Assembly (NCBI RefSeq): GCF_034931045.1
Contig: NZ_JAYGHH010000003.1
Location: 218,848 to 282,847 of the forward strand
Origin: Nodularia sp034931045
GTDB lineage: Bacteria; Cyanobacteriota; Cyanobacteriia; Cyanobacteriales; Nostocaceae
Direction: 5' to 3'
DNA: 64,000 nucleotides
Below the pieces are notes generated by a model. That model did no database searches and was not told the DNA's origin. It saw only the letters and a list, made by a program, of their open reading frames with translations. Below are positions 1 to 8,521 of the stretch, piece by piece. Position 1 is the stretch's first letter, and each line of letters starts with the position of its first letter. Both the position numbers and the translations under genes were made by a program.

Positions 1-1
1 A

Positions 2-613
2 GAAATAGCTCTTATCCATCTTGTTACTCGCACACACCCAGCCAATCAAGTGATTTTACTAGAGAACGACTGGGGCGGTTCTGTATATTTTGTATTAGAT
101 GGCTGGGTAAAGATTCGTACTTACAACATGGAAGGTAAAGAGGTAACACTGAATATTATTGGTAAAGGGGAATTGTTTGGTGAAATGGCGGCGTTAGATG
201 AAGTCCCTCGCTCCACTGATGTGATTACCTTGGCTCCGACGATGATTGGCAGTCTCCCCTCTCAGGATTTTGTCAAATTACTTAAGACAGAAGCCTTGGC
301 AGGACTTAGATTGTCACAATTGATGGCTCGACGCTTACGACAAGTAAACCGCCGCTTGCGATTGCGAGAATCTGATAGTCAGTCACGAGTCGCAGACACT
401 TTGTTATTCTTGGCAGAAGGACAGGGAAAAAAAGGGCAAACTGGTACAGAAATTCCCAATTTACCTCACCGGGAATTGAGTAGTTTGAGTGGACTGGCGA
501 GGGAAACAGTGACCAGAGTCTTAACAAGGCTAGAAAAAAAAGGGTTGATTACAAGATACCCGGACACAATTTGTATTCCTGATTTGTCAGCCCTGGAAAA
601 GACGATTATCTAA
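2..613 (+). CDS. Crp/Fnr-family transcriptional regulator (5' end outside window)
   Basis: The frame is open from the first bases of the window, so the N-terminus is missing; the GTG at 50 is internal, not a real start. The visible part has the second half of a cyclic-nucleotide-binding beta barrel (GKGELFGEMAALDE, the phosphate-binding-cassette region), then the dimerisation helix and a C-terminal winged helix-turn-helix around LSSLSGLARETVTRVLTRLE. It is therefore a DNA-binding regulator of the Crp superfamily acting in the cytoplasm. The cassette lacks the arginine-serine pair typical of true cAMP binders (it reads DEVPRSTD, where RS follows P), so the ligand is uncertain. It lies 74 bp upstream of a membrane protein gene on the same strand. 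NtcA and cAMP-type regulators are relatives, but I cannot assign one. Confidence 0.85.
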   Translation, partial: EIALIHLVTRTHPANQVILLENDWGGSVYFVLDGWVKIRTYNMEGKEVTLNIIGKGELFGEMAALDEVPRSTDVITLAPTMIGSLPSQDFVKLLKTEALAGLRLSQLMARRLRQVNRRLRLRESDSQSRVADTLLFLAEGQGKKGQTGTEIPNLPHRELSSLSGLARETVTRVLTRLEKKGLITRYPDTICIPDLSALEKTII

Positions 614-686
614 AGTACACGTCATTGATTTCCATGACTGACTCTAGCGGAGGACTGGGGGCAAAGTCGTTCAAAATTTTTTCACA

Positions 687-1403
687 ATGAACATTTCAGA
701 TTCTCTACCAGATGAAAATCCATCTCCTGAATTTCTCAACCAACAGTTAGAGCCAGAGCAGTTGCGGCAACCTAGACTAAAAGTTGATGCGCCCTTACGA
801 ATGGTGGAAACAGCATTTTTAGCCAGTGCAGCTAGCTTGATTTGGTTTATTAATTTTTATTTTCCTTTGGGGCCGCTATTACGGATATTTTTTCCTGTCC
901 CAATCGCTTTAGTTTACCTGCGCTGGGGCAAAAGAGCAGCTTGGATGGCTGCTGTGACTTCGGGGTTGCTGCTATCAGTGCTGATGGGGCCAGTTCGGAG
1001 TCTATTATTTGTTATGCCTTTTGCTTTTATGGGTGTGCTTTTAGGCGCGACATGGCATCGTCGTGTTCCCTGGATTGTATCTATCACCTTGGGTACACTC
1101 TTGGGTACATTAGGAGTGTTTTTTCGGCTGTGGTTGCTGTCTGTGTTGTCAGGGGAAGACTTATGGGTTTATGTGATTAACCAAGTAACAGAAATGATAG
1201 AGTGGGCATTTCTGAGGCTGCAATTATTAGCTAGTCCTAGTATATTTTTAGTCCAAATAGGAGCAGTAGTCTTAATTGTGTTCAATAACTTGATTTATCT
1301 GTTTATGGTACACCTGGCAGCATGGCTATTGTTGGATCGTTTGGGAAATCCTATTCCCCGTCCGCCTCAATGGGTACAGGTTCTTATGGATTATGAAGGT
1401 TGA
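687..1403 (+). CDS. DUF2232 membrane protein
   Basis: A 238-residue protein with a hydrophilic N-terminal tail of about 45 residues, then several hydrophobic segments (about residues 45-70, 75-120, 125-155, 185-220). This matches the DUF2232 (YybS-like) family of inner-membrane proteins found across cyanobacteria. Function is unknown; it was once likened to ECF-type membrane components, but no transporter partner is seen here. The ATG at 687 follows a non-coding gap of 74 bp. The next gene starts 5 bp after the stop, so the two are probably co-transcribed. Confidence 0.8.
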   Translation: MNISDSLPDENPSPEFLNQQLEPEQLRQPRLKVDAPLRMVETAFLASAASLIWFINFYFPLGPLLRIFFPVPIALVYLRWGKRAAWMAAVTSGLLLSVLMGPVRSLLFVMPFAFMGVLLGATWHRRVPWIVSITLGTLLGTLGVFFRLWLLSVLSGEDLWVYVINQVTEMIEWAFLRLQLLASPSIFLVQIGAVVLIVFNNLIYLFMVHLAAWLLLDRLGNPIPRPPQWVQVLMDYEG

Positions 1404-1407
1404 ATAA

Positions 1408-2520
1408 TTGATTCGTATTTATACGCAAATAGAACAAGGTGAAAAATGGATTGCTCAGTATAGGGATTGTGTCTCTGTGTTTGCCTGTGTTTTAGGTTTT
1501 ACTGACACTGGTCTAATTCCTGGCATTTCAGCAGCTGGTAGTACTCCAGCAGCTCGAAGGTATACAGCTTGTGCTGATGCTGAGTTTTTATATTATGGAG
1601 CAGGACGAAAACCCCTTTATCCCTTACCACCATTAACTGCGGGGGCTTCACCTGTACTAATTTCTCGTGCTGTAGTTGAGGCGCTGAATATTCCAGTTTA
1701 TGTGTTTAATGCTGGCTTACCTCAACCTCCGGCTGTGCCAGTCATTGATTTGGGTGGCTCTCCAGCTAAGTGTTTAAGTACAGGTGATGCTATGGAAATC
1801 ACAAATGTACACCATTTGCTGAAGCAAGGGTTATTGTGGGGAGAACGCCTGGCTACTAATATTCAAGCAGGATATGTAATTTTAGGTGAGTGCGTTGTCG
1901 GAGGGACTACAACCGCTCTGGCAATTTTAACTGGTTTAGGAATAGATGCTGCGGGAAAAGTCAATAGTAGTCATCCTGTTTGTAATCATACACAAAAATG
2001 GGCAGTGGTACAAGGTGGACTGGAGAGGATGAGGGTATCTGGAGGGGGTAAATTATTAGACCCCTTGGCAGTTGTGGCTGCGGTAGGTGATCCGATGCAG
2101 GTGGTGGTGGCAGGAATGGCGATCGCAGCTAGCCGCAGTTGTGGTGTTATGCTGGCGGGTGGTACACAAATGCTGGCCGTTTATGCTTTAATGGGTGCGA
2201 TCGCTGATGCTTATAGCTTATCTTGGCAACCAGGCGCAGTCGTCGTAGGTACTACCCGATGGGTAGCAGAAGATCCCACTGGTAATACCGTTGACTTAGC
2301 TTTGAGCTTAGGTAAAACAATCCCTCCCCTAATTGCGACTCAGTTAAGTTTTGCTAACTCTCGTTATTCCCAACTCCAAGCTTATGAGCAAGGCTTTGTC
2401 AAAGAAGGTGTAGGGGCTGGAGCCGCTTGCATAGCTGCTTATCTCAGTCAAAATTGGCAACAAAATCAGCTTTTAACAGCCATTGAAGCTCAACTAGATC
2501 AACTTAAAGGTTGTTCATAA
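1408..2520 (+). CDS. UPF0284 / TIGR00303 family protein, CobT-like phosphoribosyltransferase fold
   Basis: A 370-residue protein of the cyanobacterial/archaeal UPF0284 family, related to nicotinate-nucleotide:dimethylbenzimidazole phosphoribosyltransferase (CobT). The glycine-rich GECVVGGTTTALAIL segment at about residues 152-166 and the later GDPMQ and AGGTQM segments match this fold. By homology it may act in cobamide lower-ligand handling, but the activity is not established for this clade. The only start compatible with the open frame near the previous stop is TTG at 1408, 5 bp after DUF2232; an internal start is possible. Tight spacing suggests an operon with the DUF2232 gene. Confidence 0.8.
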   Translation: MIRIYTQIEQGEKWIAQYRDCVSVFACVLGFTDTGLIPGISAAGSTPAARRYTACADAEFLYYGAGRKPLYPLPPLTAGASPVLISRAVVEALNIPVYVFNAGLPQPPAVPVIDLGGSPAKCLSTGDAMEITNVHHLLKQGLLWGERLATNIQAGYVILGECVVGGTTTALAILTGLGIDAAGKVNSSHPVCNHTQKWAVVQGGLERMRVSGGGKLLDPLAVVAAVGDPMQVVVAGMAIAASRSCGVMLAGGTQMLAVYALMGAIADAYSLSWQPGAVVVGTTRWVAEDPTGNTVDLALSLGKTIPPLIATQLSFANSRYSQLQAYEQGFVKEGVGAGAACIAAYLSQNWQQNQLLTAIEAQLDQLKGCS

Positions 2521-2868
2521 ATTAATATCTTTAAATAGGGCTGGCTGAATCAATGTAAAACCCAGATAAATCAAAGGTTTGAGGCTGATAAACCCAAAAC
2601 TAGGTACAAGGTTTTTGAAGGATGTAGCATCAAAAGTGTGAATTTTGGATTGAATAAATCAGAAAATTGGGGGATGACAGATAGCTGTTCCCCGTTCCCT
2701 ACCTCCACGACAAAACTTTTATGCCTAACGGTACGCTACGCGAACAGCAAACCCTAAATAAAGTCAAGCAAGAATTAAACCGTGACAGATTAATTGACAA
2801 TGAAAACCCAAAAGTTGCCATTAACAAAAAACTGTCGCCGAGTTTTGGTGATATTGACAATGAATAAT
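2521..2868. other. Intergenic region with dispersed repeat
   Basis: This 348 bp gap between convergent genes holds a fragment of a GC-rich dispersed repeat near 2722-2749 (core GGTACGCTACGCGAACAGC) of the kind scattered through Nostocales genomes. A short ORF starts inside that repeat and is listed separately. No terminator hairpin or RNA gene stands out. Confidence 0.5.
2721..2867 (+). CDS. Possible small ORF or gene remnant, 48 residues
   Basis: An ATG-to-TAA frame of 48 residues, highly charged and rich in Asn, Lys and Asp (ends SFGDIDNE). Its start codon and first ten codons lie in a dispersed repeat, so the 5' end may have been supplied by the repeat while the rest is the tail of a lost gene. 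It ends 2 bp before the convergent gene at 2869. I do not recognise a family, no clear ribosome-binding site is seen, and it may be non-coding. Confidence 0.2.
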   Translation: MPNGTLREQQTLNKVKQELNRDRLIDNENPKVAINKKLSPSFGDIDNE

Positions 2869-3240
2869 TTAATGTGTTCTAACTTTCATTAATTGTTCTT
2901 CTAAAGCCGCAATGCGATTATATGCTGCCGTTAATTGTGCTGTTAGTCGTTGTATTTGAATTTCTGGGGTTAAGTTATGCTCGCTACCTTGCCGATTTAT
3001 GTCTAGAGACATACCATCTGTCAATACATCCTTGTGTTCCAGTTCTGGATTGAAATTAATATGTTTTTTTAACTGGTAACTGTTGACATCATTATTTTTT
3101 TCATTATTCTTTGCTTGTGTATTTGCTAAAGAACATTCCGAGAAAGCTTGAGCGACTTTATCATCAAGTTGCTCAATTACTTGGCAGAGGGCATCAAGTT
3201 TATCACTTAAAGTCAGAATCTGTGTTTGTAATGGCTCCAT
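2869..3240 (-). CDS. Hypothetical protein with two coiled-coil ends
   Basis: A 123-residue soluble protein. The N-terminal third (about 1-38) and the C-terminal third (about 93-120, IQRLTAQLTAAYNRIAALEEQ) show heptad patterns of coiled coils. The middle is polar, Asn-rich and probably disordered. Two coiled coils joined by a linker suggest an oligomerising or scaffold role, but I recognise no family. The ATG at 3240 is the first codon of the frame. It has no close neighbour on its strand. Confidence 0.5.
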   Translation of the reverse strand: MEPLQTQILTLSDKLDALCQVIEQLDDKVAQAFSECSLANTQAKNNEKNNDVNSYQLKKHINFNPELEHKDVLTDGMSLDINRQGSEHNLTPEIQIQRLTAQLTAAYNRIAALEEQLMKVRTH

Positions 3241-3722
3241 TTAATACCCTTATCCGTATATTTTCCTTATGTTATTCAATTTACAGGTGATATTAGCTAT
3301 ACTTCTGAATTATTTAATTTTTCAATAATTGTGTCGTGTAAAGCCCTGCGCTTATAGCGGTAGCGGGGCATTAAGCAGCCTGCTGATTATACAGCCAGGA
3401 GAGGCGGGTTTATGAAAATTCTTATTGGTAATTGAGTATATGTGTCTGTAAACCCACGACTAAATCAAGAACCCCAAGCTATGAATACTGTTCTCACTTT
3501 TATGAAAACCGCTATATAATCAATTAAATATTATTTGTATACAATCTTACTTAATTATTTTTATCAGTATTATCGATGATGCTTGTTGATAAACTTGAAA
3601 TTATTAGCAGTTATTTTCCAAATAATGTTCCGCAGTCAACCAATGCTCAGGCTTTTCCGTATTATGACGATAATAGGATTAAATAAGCACTTAGCCTCTA
3701 ATTGGATCTATTTATTTAATTT
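3241..3722. other. Intergenic region between divergent genes
   Basis: This 482 bp AT-rich stretch separates the divergent genes at 3240 (minus) and 3723 (plus) and must carry both promoters. A GC-rich repeat fragment lies near 3340-3410 (around GCGGTAGCGGGGC). A short open frame at 3583-3783 overlaps the next gene in another frame and looks spurious. I see no convincing -35/-10 pair. Confidence 0.4.
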
Positions 3723-4922
3723 ATGCATAACCAAAAATTTCCAATTTCACATCCAAAATCTCTCAATCGACGGTCATTTTTAATGAGTGCCGGTGGGCTG
3801 GCACTTTCGCAAATGTTGGTTGGTTGTGGCAACAGCAACCAGACGCAACTCAATATCCAGTTATTACGAGGTTCTATCCCCAGTCAGATAGTTCGCAAAT
3901 TTCGCCAAAGTTTACAGCAACAGGTACAATTAAATTTTTCCCCAGTTGAGCAAATACCGGATTTGTTTAAACAATTGCAAGGTTGGCAAAATAAATCAAC
4001 AACCACTGATGAACCATTTTGGAATCGCTTTATACCATTTAGAAAATCCCAGCCGAAAGTTGTATCTGATTTAGTGACATTAGGAGATTACTGGCTCAAA
4101 GCAGCTATTGAACAGAAACTAATTCAACCATTAGAAGAGACAGAAGTCAATCAATTAAAACAATGGTCTACTTTAAATGAAAGGTGGCAACAACTGGTAA
4201 AACGCGATAATCAAGGTAATTTGGATACTCAAGGCAATGTTTGGGCTGCTCCTTACCGTTGGGGTAGTACAATGATTGTTTATCATCGTCAAAAGTTACA
4301 GAGTTTGGGTTGGACACCGGAGGATTGGAGTGATTTGTGGCGAGATGGATTGCAACAGCGCATTTCTTTACTGGATCAATCTAGAGAAGTCATTGGTCTG
4401 GTTTTGAAAAAGTTGGGAAAATCCTACAATACAGAAAATCTTGATACCATAGCAGACTTAGAAAATGAACTACGGACATTAAACCAACAGGTAAAATTAT
4501 ACAGTTCCAATAATTACTTAGAACCGCTAATTATTGGAGATACTTGGTTAGCTGTGGGTTGGTCAAGCGATATTATCCCCATTCTGTCACGTTATCCCCA
4601 ACTAGCCGCAGTGGTTCCGAAATCAGGAACAGCAATGTGGGCAGATTTATGGGTACGCCCCACAGGACGAAAAAAAGATACATTTGCATCACAGTGGATT
4701 GATTTTTGTTGGCAACCAGACATTGCTAAACAAATTTCTGTACTAACTAGAAGTAATTCACCAATTATTTCTAATATTGCCCAATCAGATATGCAAGAAC
4801 CACTGAGAAACTTGTTACAGAGTAATCATGCAGTTTTTGACAAAAGTGAATTTCTGCTTGCTTTACCTCCATCAGCAATGAAGCAGTATGAGACTTTGTT
4901 TGCCAAAATTAAGCAAGAGTAG
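3723..4922 (+). CDS. Tat-exported solute-binding lipoprotein (ABC transporter, PotD-like)
   Basis: A 399-residue extracellular solute-binding protein. The N-terminus has a twin-arginine motif (NRRSFLM, residues 16-22), a hydrophobic stretch and a lipobox ending LVGC at about residue 35, so it is a Tat-exported lipoprotein anchored at the periplasmic face. The rest fits the bacterial extracellular solute-binding family that includes PotD (polyamine) and Fe3+/sugar binders; the segments AAPYRWGSTMIVYH and DTWLAVGWSSDI are typical. The substrate cannot be read from sequence. No permease or ATPase lies beside it, so it must work with components elsewhere or act alone. Confidence 0.75.
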   Translation: MHNQKFPISHPKSLNRRSFLMSAGGLALSQMLVGCGNSNQTQLNIQLLRGSIPSQIVRKFRQSLQQQVQLNFSPVEQIPDLFKQLQGWQNKSTTTDEPFWNRFIPFRKSQPKVVSDLVTLGDYWLKAAIEQKLIQPLEETEVNQLKQWSTLNERWQQLVKRDNQGNLDTQGNVWAAPYRWGSTMIVYHRQKLQSLGWTPEDWSDLWRDGLQQRISLLDQSREVIGLVLKKLGKSYNTENLDTIADLENELRTLNQQVKLYSSNNYLEPLIIGDTWLAVGWSSDIIPILSRYPQLAAVVPKSGTAMWADLWVRPTGRKKDTFASQWIDFCWQPDIAKQISVLTRSNSPIISNIAQSDMQEPLRNLLQSNHAVFDKSEFLLALPPSAMKQYETLFAKIKQE

Positions 4923-4941
4923 GAATTAGTTTGACTGATTT

Positions 4942-5463
4942 CTAGAAAGAGCGTAATAATCTTAACCTATTTTGATTATTCATCTGAATCCGACATGATG
5001 TTGGAGTTGTGACAAAATTACAGGTATAAGTTGCCAAAAGGTTTTGCTGATAATCGAAAACTCTAACATTATAACCGTCCTTTCTAGCACTGCTACCCAA
5101 GCGATTTACAAAGTCGTAGCGTTCTAGATAATCTAGTAAGTTCCAAATTTGCTGATTTACTATTAGGTCTACCCTGCCTGGTTCTTTTTCGTTAGCTGGA
5201 TATGCTATCCAATTATCTAACAGTTTGTTTTCTGAATTTTCTTTTTCCCACCATAAACTAGGTGTAGTTAGTCCTTCTGGGTTAATGGTATTGGCTGTGA
5301 TTACTGTACTATTCGGCTGGGTTAATAAGGCAAGTTCTAAAGGTGCATCTGAAGGCGATGGGACTGGGGATGTTTCTGCTAGGGAGGGTATGATTGGGAA
5401 CAAAAAAATCGTACTGAGGTTAATTGTTAGTAGTAGATGACGACTTAGTTTGTGTATAAGCAT
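4942..5463 (-). CDS. Hypothetical exported protein
   Basis: A 173-residue protein with an N-terminal signal peptide (residues 1-30, hydrophobic core LLLTINLSTIFLFPIIPS, likely cleaved after SLA). A Pro/Ser-rich linker follows, then a compact domain with two cysteines (ATYTC and TTPTSC) that could form a disulphide in the periplasm. I do not recognise a named family, though such proteins recur in cyanobacteria. It converges with the solute-binding lipoprotein gene, whose stop is 20 bp away. Confidence 0.55.
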   Translation of the reverse strand: MLIHKLSRHLLLTINLSTIFLFPIIPSLAETSPVPSPSDAPLELALLTQPNSTVITANTINPEGLTTPSLWWEKENSENKLLDNWIAYPANEKEPGRVDLIVNQQIWNLLDYLERYDFVNRLGSSARKDGYNVRVFDYQQNLLATYTCNFVTTPTSCRIQMNNQNRLRLLRSF

Positions 5464-5802
5464 AAAGGTATACCATTTTTTATTTGCGAATTATTCTTCA
5501 ACTCGCTCATGGTTTAGGACTAAATAATTGCCGTTGATGTTTCTAAACTCGATTGGCACACAGGCGAAGTCTTTTGTAGTCAGCAGTCCAACTATGATTA
5601 CAATACATTTTCTGTATTAATGACTATCCCAATCACAATCAAGTGGTTGAATATTTTGAGGAAAAGGTTGGGAGTTTTGTGAGATATCGTGGTTCATGAG
5701 GCTTGGGAAACATGAGTATGATGAACAGATTAATGATGGTGCAATGGTTATTCTCGTAGCAGCAATGAAATTTTCATCCTGTTACCTATTTGTGGAAAAT
5801 CC
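5464..5802. other. Intergenic region
   Basis: This 339 bp gap between divergent genes has AT-rich segments and no recognisable repeat, RNA gene or hairpin. It should hold the promoters of the exported protein (minus) and of the small gene at 5803 (plus). Confidence 0.3.
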
Positions 5803-6009
5803 ATGACATCTCAAGAATTTTTAGAAAGTTTGGCCACAGCCACAACAGATCCCGAAAAACTGATGGTTGTTGCTGAATACCTGGAAACAACTGCAATGGA
5901 CAATGCCACTACTCCCAGATGGCGCAGCATTCCTTACAGTTCTGAAATTGACATGGCGCTGAAGAATCTGGCTTTTCATTTGGCAGGACTGGCTGAGACA
6001 AAAAATTGA
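5803..6009 (+). CDS. Small conserved hypothetical protein
   Basis: A 68-residue acidic, mostly helical protein starting at an ATG. It contains no membrane segment or known motif; the C-terminal part (SEIDMALKNLAFHLAGLAE) is amphipathic. I do not recognise the family, although similar short proteins occur in cyanobacteria. Its stop lies 10 bp from the convergent small gene at 6020. Confidence 0.5.
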   Translation: MTSQEFLESLATATTDPEKLMVVAEYLETTAMDNATTPRWRSIPYSSEIDMALKNLAFHLAGLAETKN

Positions 6010-6019
6010 TTTTACGTTT

Positions 6020-6214
6020 TCAATTGCCTTCTTTCATCCACTCTCGTGCTGCTTTCTCGGCGGCTTCAGCCGTAAAGTAAAGCTTGCGTTCACCAAACAC
6101 TGCACCACCTGGACTCAGCAACCGAAACTGCCAGGAATCATCTTTTTCAGTATAAAACACTGTGAGGGTAACGTTATGAATGCCAACAACTAAGTGAATT
6201 TTGGTGCTACTCAT
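6020..6214 (-). CDS. Small hypothetical protein
   Basis: A 64-residue protein with a beta-rich N-terminal half (IHLVVGIHNVTLTVFYTE) and a C-terminal amphipathic helix (AAEKAAREWMKEG). It looks like a small globular protein of about three strands and a helix. No function is apparent and no close neighbour lies on its strand (pgsA ends 113 bp away at 6328). Confidence 0.5.
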   Translation of the reverse strand: MSSTKIHLVVGIHNVTLTVFYTEKDDSWQFRLLSPGGAVFGERKLYFTAEAAEKAAREWMKEGN

Positions 6215-6327
6215 TAGTGGTATCTCAACGTTTACCCCTTTTTTAGCATTTTTAATAATTTGCAGTATTTTACCACCACAAGCACAAATCTTGCGCGTAT
6301 AGTGTTTGTGTAATGGGTTGTTTCAGA

Positions 6328-6846
6328 TTACACACTTTCTTGCTTTTTTGGTGGTATGAGATAAATGACTCCAGATATCACCGTAAAAGCCACAGATAAC
6401 CAAAAGGCTGTTAAGGTGGGAGTTTGCCAAGCTAGAGATAAAGGTGCAATTAACAGCGATATGGCTATGATCTGACTCACTGTTTTGAGTTTACCCCAAA
6501 TATTCGCCCCTGTGATTGTAGTTTGATTTACCCGCCAACCTGCGATCGCCAATTCCCGTGCTAAAATCACAAACACGCCCCAAGCGGGAATTTTTCCTAA
6601 TTCCACTAACACCAATAACGGCGCAAGTACCAGCAATTTATCCACCAAAGGATCGAGAAATTTACCCAAATCAGTAATTTGGTTAAGTTTTCGCGCCAAA
6701 TAACCATCCAACCAGTCAGTTAAAGCTGCGACTAAAAATATTGTTAAACATATCCATCTGGCTGCGGGTGTGGGATTATATAAACCATAAAGTAAAAACG
6801 GTATTCCCAGAAGTCGAGAAAAAGTAATCGTGTTGGGTAAATTCAT
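6328..6846 (-). CDS. pgsA: CDP-diacylglycerol--glycerol-3-phosphate 3-phosphatidyltransferase
   Basis: PgsA makes phosphatidylglycerophosphate from CDP-diacylglycerol and glycerol 3-phosphate, the committed step to phosphatidylglycerol, a thylakoid lipid needed by photosystems. The CDP-alcohol phosphotransferase signature (D..DG..AR........G...D...D) is complete at residues 44-69 (DWLDGYLARK to DPLVDK). Several transmembrane helices follow, and the length of 172 residues fits the family. I choose the ATG at 6846: it makes an ATGA overlap with the stop of the upstream Uma2 gene and gives the family's usual MNLPNTITFSR start. A longer frame from 6858 would run deeper into that gene. Confidence 0.9.
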   Translation of the reverse strand: MNLPNTITFSRLLGIPFLLYGLYNPTPAARWICLTIFLVAALTDWLDGYLARKLNQITDLGKFLDPLVDKLLVLAPLLVLVELGKIPAWGVFVILARELAIAGWRVNQTTITGANIWGKLKTVSQIIAISLLIAPLSLAWQTPTLTAFWLSVAFTVISGVIYLIPPKKQESV

Positions 6847-7406
6847 AATTTCAAACAATCAAATAATTGCCCTAATGTCAACTGTAAATCACCGACTAAT
6901 TCGGGTACAGGTAATATATCTTGTTCGTTTTCTAAAAATATTGGTTGCTGGTTATGGGGATAAACTAAAACATTATATTCTTCTGGGTCAATTAACCAAC
7001 CCAAGCTAGTACCATGATTTAAACAATGTAAAATATTTCTAGTAACTTTTATTGTACTTTGTTGCGGAGATAAAATTTCAATTGTCCAATCTGGATAGGT
7101 ATTAAACACATTAGCAATATTGCCTTTTTCATCAACCGGGATTCTTCCCCATGCAAATATTGCCACATCTGGGACAATAGAGCGATCGCCAAATGTACAG
7201 CGCAATTCTGGAAAAGCTAAAGCGATTTTTTGCGGTTCTACCACATGATTAATTACATTAGCTGAGTGAAGCTGTAATCTACTATGTTTACCTTGGGGCA
7301 TAGGTTTTTGAATAATTTCGCCGTTGATATATTCACTGGCTGGTTCGGTTTCTGGTAATTGTAAAAATTCTGCTAAAGTTAAATTACGAATTGGTGTTTT
7401 TACCAT
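6843..7406 (-). CDS. Uma2 family endonuclease (DUF820)
   Basis: A 187-residue protein of the DUF820/Uma2 family, a PD-(D/E)XK-fold group greatly expanded in cyanobacteria. Visible family marks are EYINGEIIQKP near residue 25, VPDVAIFAWGR near residue 85 (the PD motif) and DWTIEILSPQQSTIK near residue 107 (the E-x-L-S-P element). Targets are unknown; nuclease activity is inferred from the fold. It overlaps pgsA by 4 bp (ATGA), so translation of the two is probably coupled, most likely without a functional link. Confidence 0.85.
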   Translation of the reverse strand: MVKTPIRNLTLAEFLQLPETEPASEYINGEIIQKPMPQGKHSRLQLHSANVINHVVEPQKIALAFPELRCTFGDRSIVPDVAIFAWGRIPVDEKGNIANVFNTYPDWTIEILSPQQSTIKVTRNILHCLNHGTSLGWLIDPEEYNVLVYPHNQQPIFLENEQDILPVPELVGDLQLTLGQLFDCLKL

Positions 7407-7639
7407 AATCTTTCTACCTCCCAGTATTTAACTTCCAGTTTACCCTAAACTCAGCTTACTTAAAACGCAAGTGTAAAATATGTGCAGCAATATCAAAATA
7501 TTGTAATTTAGCTCGTAGTAAGGGCTTTAGCCCTTAATTCAGGATTAAAGTCATGACTACAAACCTGCAATTATTTACGACAAATTATTTATTGCATTGT
7601 ATAATTTATTGTAGATGTCTCGTAAAACCATGGCATTTT

Positions 7640-7735
7640 ATGAATAAAATTTTACAAATTGGGACTATTCTCAGAGAACGTTACAAAATTACAGATATTT
7701 TATCTAGTAATACTGGTTTTGGTATTACTTATTAG
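7640..7735 (+). pseudogene. 5' fragment of a Ser/Thr protein kinase
   Basis: From the ATG at 7640 the frame gives 31 residues (MNKILQIGTILRERYKITD then ILSSNTGFGITY) before a TAG at 7733. This is the N-terminus and glycine-rich loop region of cyanobacterial PknB-like kinases, which usually continue LAED. Everything after the loop is gone, and the next bases encode the signal peptide of a COP23-like protein in another frame. It is a remnant, not a functional kinase. Confidence 0.6.
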
Positions 7736-8225
7736 TTTATTTAGCTTAAATCTTGTATTGATAGGGTGTGAAAAACCGGAACAGGTGATTTTCTCTTGTG
7801 AAAGAGACGGTAATGGAGAGTATGTAACCAGAGTCAAAAATGGGGGGAGAACTCAAGACTTAATACAGTGGAGACGGACAGATTTTGTGAAGGCTGGGTT
7901 TCCTCCTCAACGCAGATGTAATGAAGTAACTCCCCGGTTACAAGAAGCTTATGATAATGGAAGTTTGAAAAATTTAACTTGGGGTTATTCAGAAGCTGAT
8001 AATCTCAAACAATATAAATCTTTATGCACGACTACTGGAAAAGATTGTCATACTCTGATTTTAACATTGTTAGAAGCAGATGATGCTGATAAAGAGTTAA
8101 AGGAATTTTCTGCGGTGCTAAATGGTGATGCTTCTTTAGCATATCAAAATTCTTTTTGTGCGGTAAACAATTATCGTTTATCTTGTCCTATTGATATTTT
8201 TCGGGTGTTTAATCAGAATAAATAA
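7659..8225 (+). CDS. COP23-domain lipoprotein with a rearranged 5' end
   Basis: A protein of up to 188 residues. After a hydrophobic stretch and a lipobox (VLIGC, about residue 37) comes a COP23 domain (circadian oscillating protein family): FSCERDGNGEYVT, RCNEVTPRLQEAYDNG, and paired cysteines near CTTTGKDC and CAVNNYRLSC. It is probably an outer-facing lipoprotein; the family's function is unknown. The frame has no ATG: it opens at TTG 7659, inside the kinase fragment, with another TTG at 7719. The native start was probably lost when the kinase and COP23 sequences were joined. In related genomes COP23 genes sit near kinases and trypsin/TPR genes, as here. Confidence 0.6.
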   Translation: MGLFSENVTKLQIFYLVILVLVLLISLFSLNLVLIGCEKPEQVIFSCERDGNGEYVTRVKNGGRTQDLIQWRRTDFVKAGFPPQRRCNEVTPRLQEAYDNGSLKNLTWGYSEADNLKQYKSLCTTTGKDCHTLILTLLEADDADKELKEFSAVLNGDASLAYQNSFCAVNNYRLSCPIDIFRVFNQNK

Positions 8226-8238
8226 AGTTTACAAAATC

Positions 8239-8517
8239 ATGAAATTAAGCAGAGAAGAAATAGAAATGATGTTAGGACCGATAACAGAAGAACCAAGGGC
8301 TGTGAGAGAATGGAAGGAAGAAGCATCAAAAAAAGAAGCGGTTTCCCTGGTTATACGACAATTAAAGCGACGCTTCGGTGAGGTTCCTGATGTGTCATTA
8401 GCAAAAATTCCGCAGTTATCTATTGAACAGGTAGAAACTTTAGCTGAGGATTTATTGGACTTCGCTGTTTTGAAAGATTTAGAGGATTGGTTACAACAAA
8501 ATCAATCTCATCAATAA
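8239..8517 (+). CDS. DUF4351 domain protein
   Basis: A 92-residue protein starting at ATG 8239, 13 bp after the COP23 stop; the frame upstream of this ATG overlaps COP23 and looks spurious. Residues 30-90 are a DUF4351 domain (LVIRQLKRRFGEVP, then IEQVETLAEDLLDFAVLKDLEDWL), which is normally the C-terminal tail of Rpn/PD-(D/E)XK transposase-like nucleases. Here the nuclease part is absent, so it is a stand-alone domain or a remnant. Function is unknown. Confidence 0.6.
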   Translation: MKLSREEIEMMLGPITEEPRAVREWKEEASKKEAVSLVIRQLKRRFGEVPDVSLAKIPQLSIEQVETLAEDLLDFAVLKDLEDWLQQNQSHQ

Positions 8518-8521
8518 CAAT

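Noticed and set aside
3583..3783. Plus-strand ORF of 66 codons
   Set aside because: It overlaps the start of the solute-binding lipoprotein in another frame and has no recognisable content.
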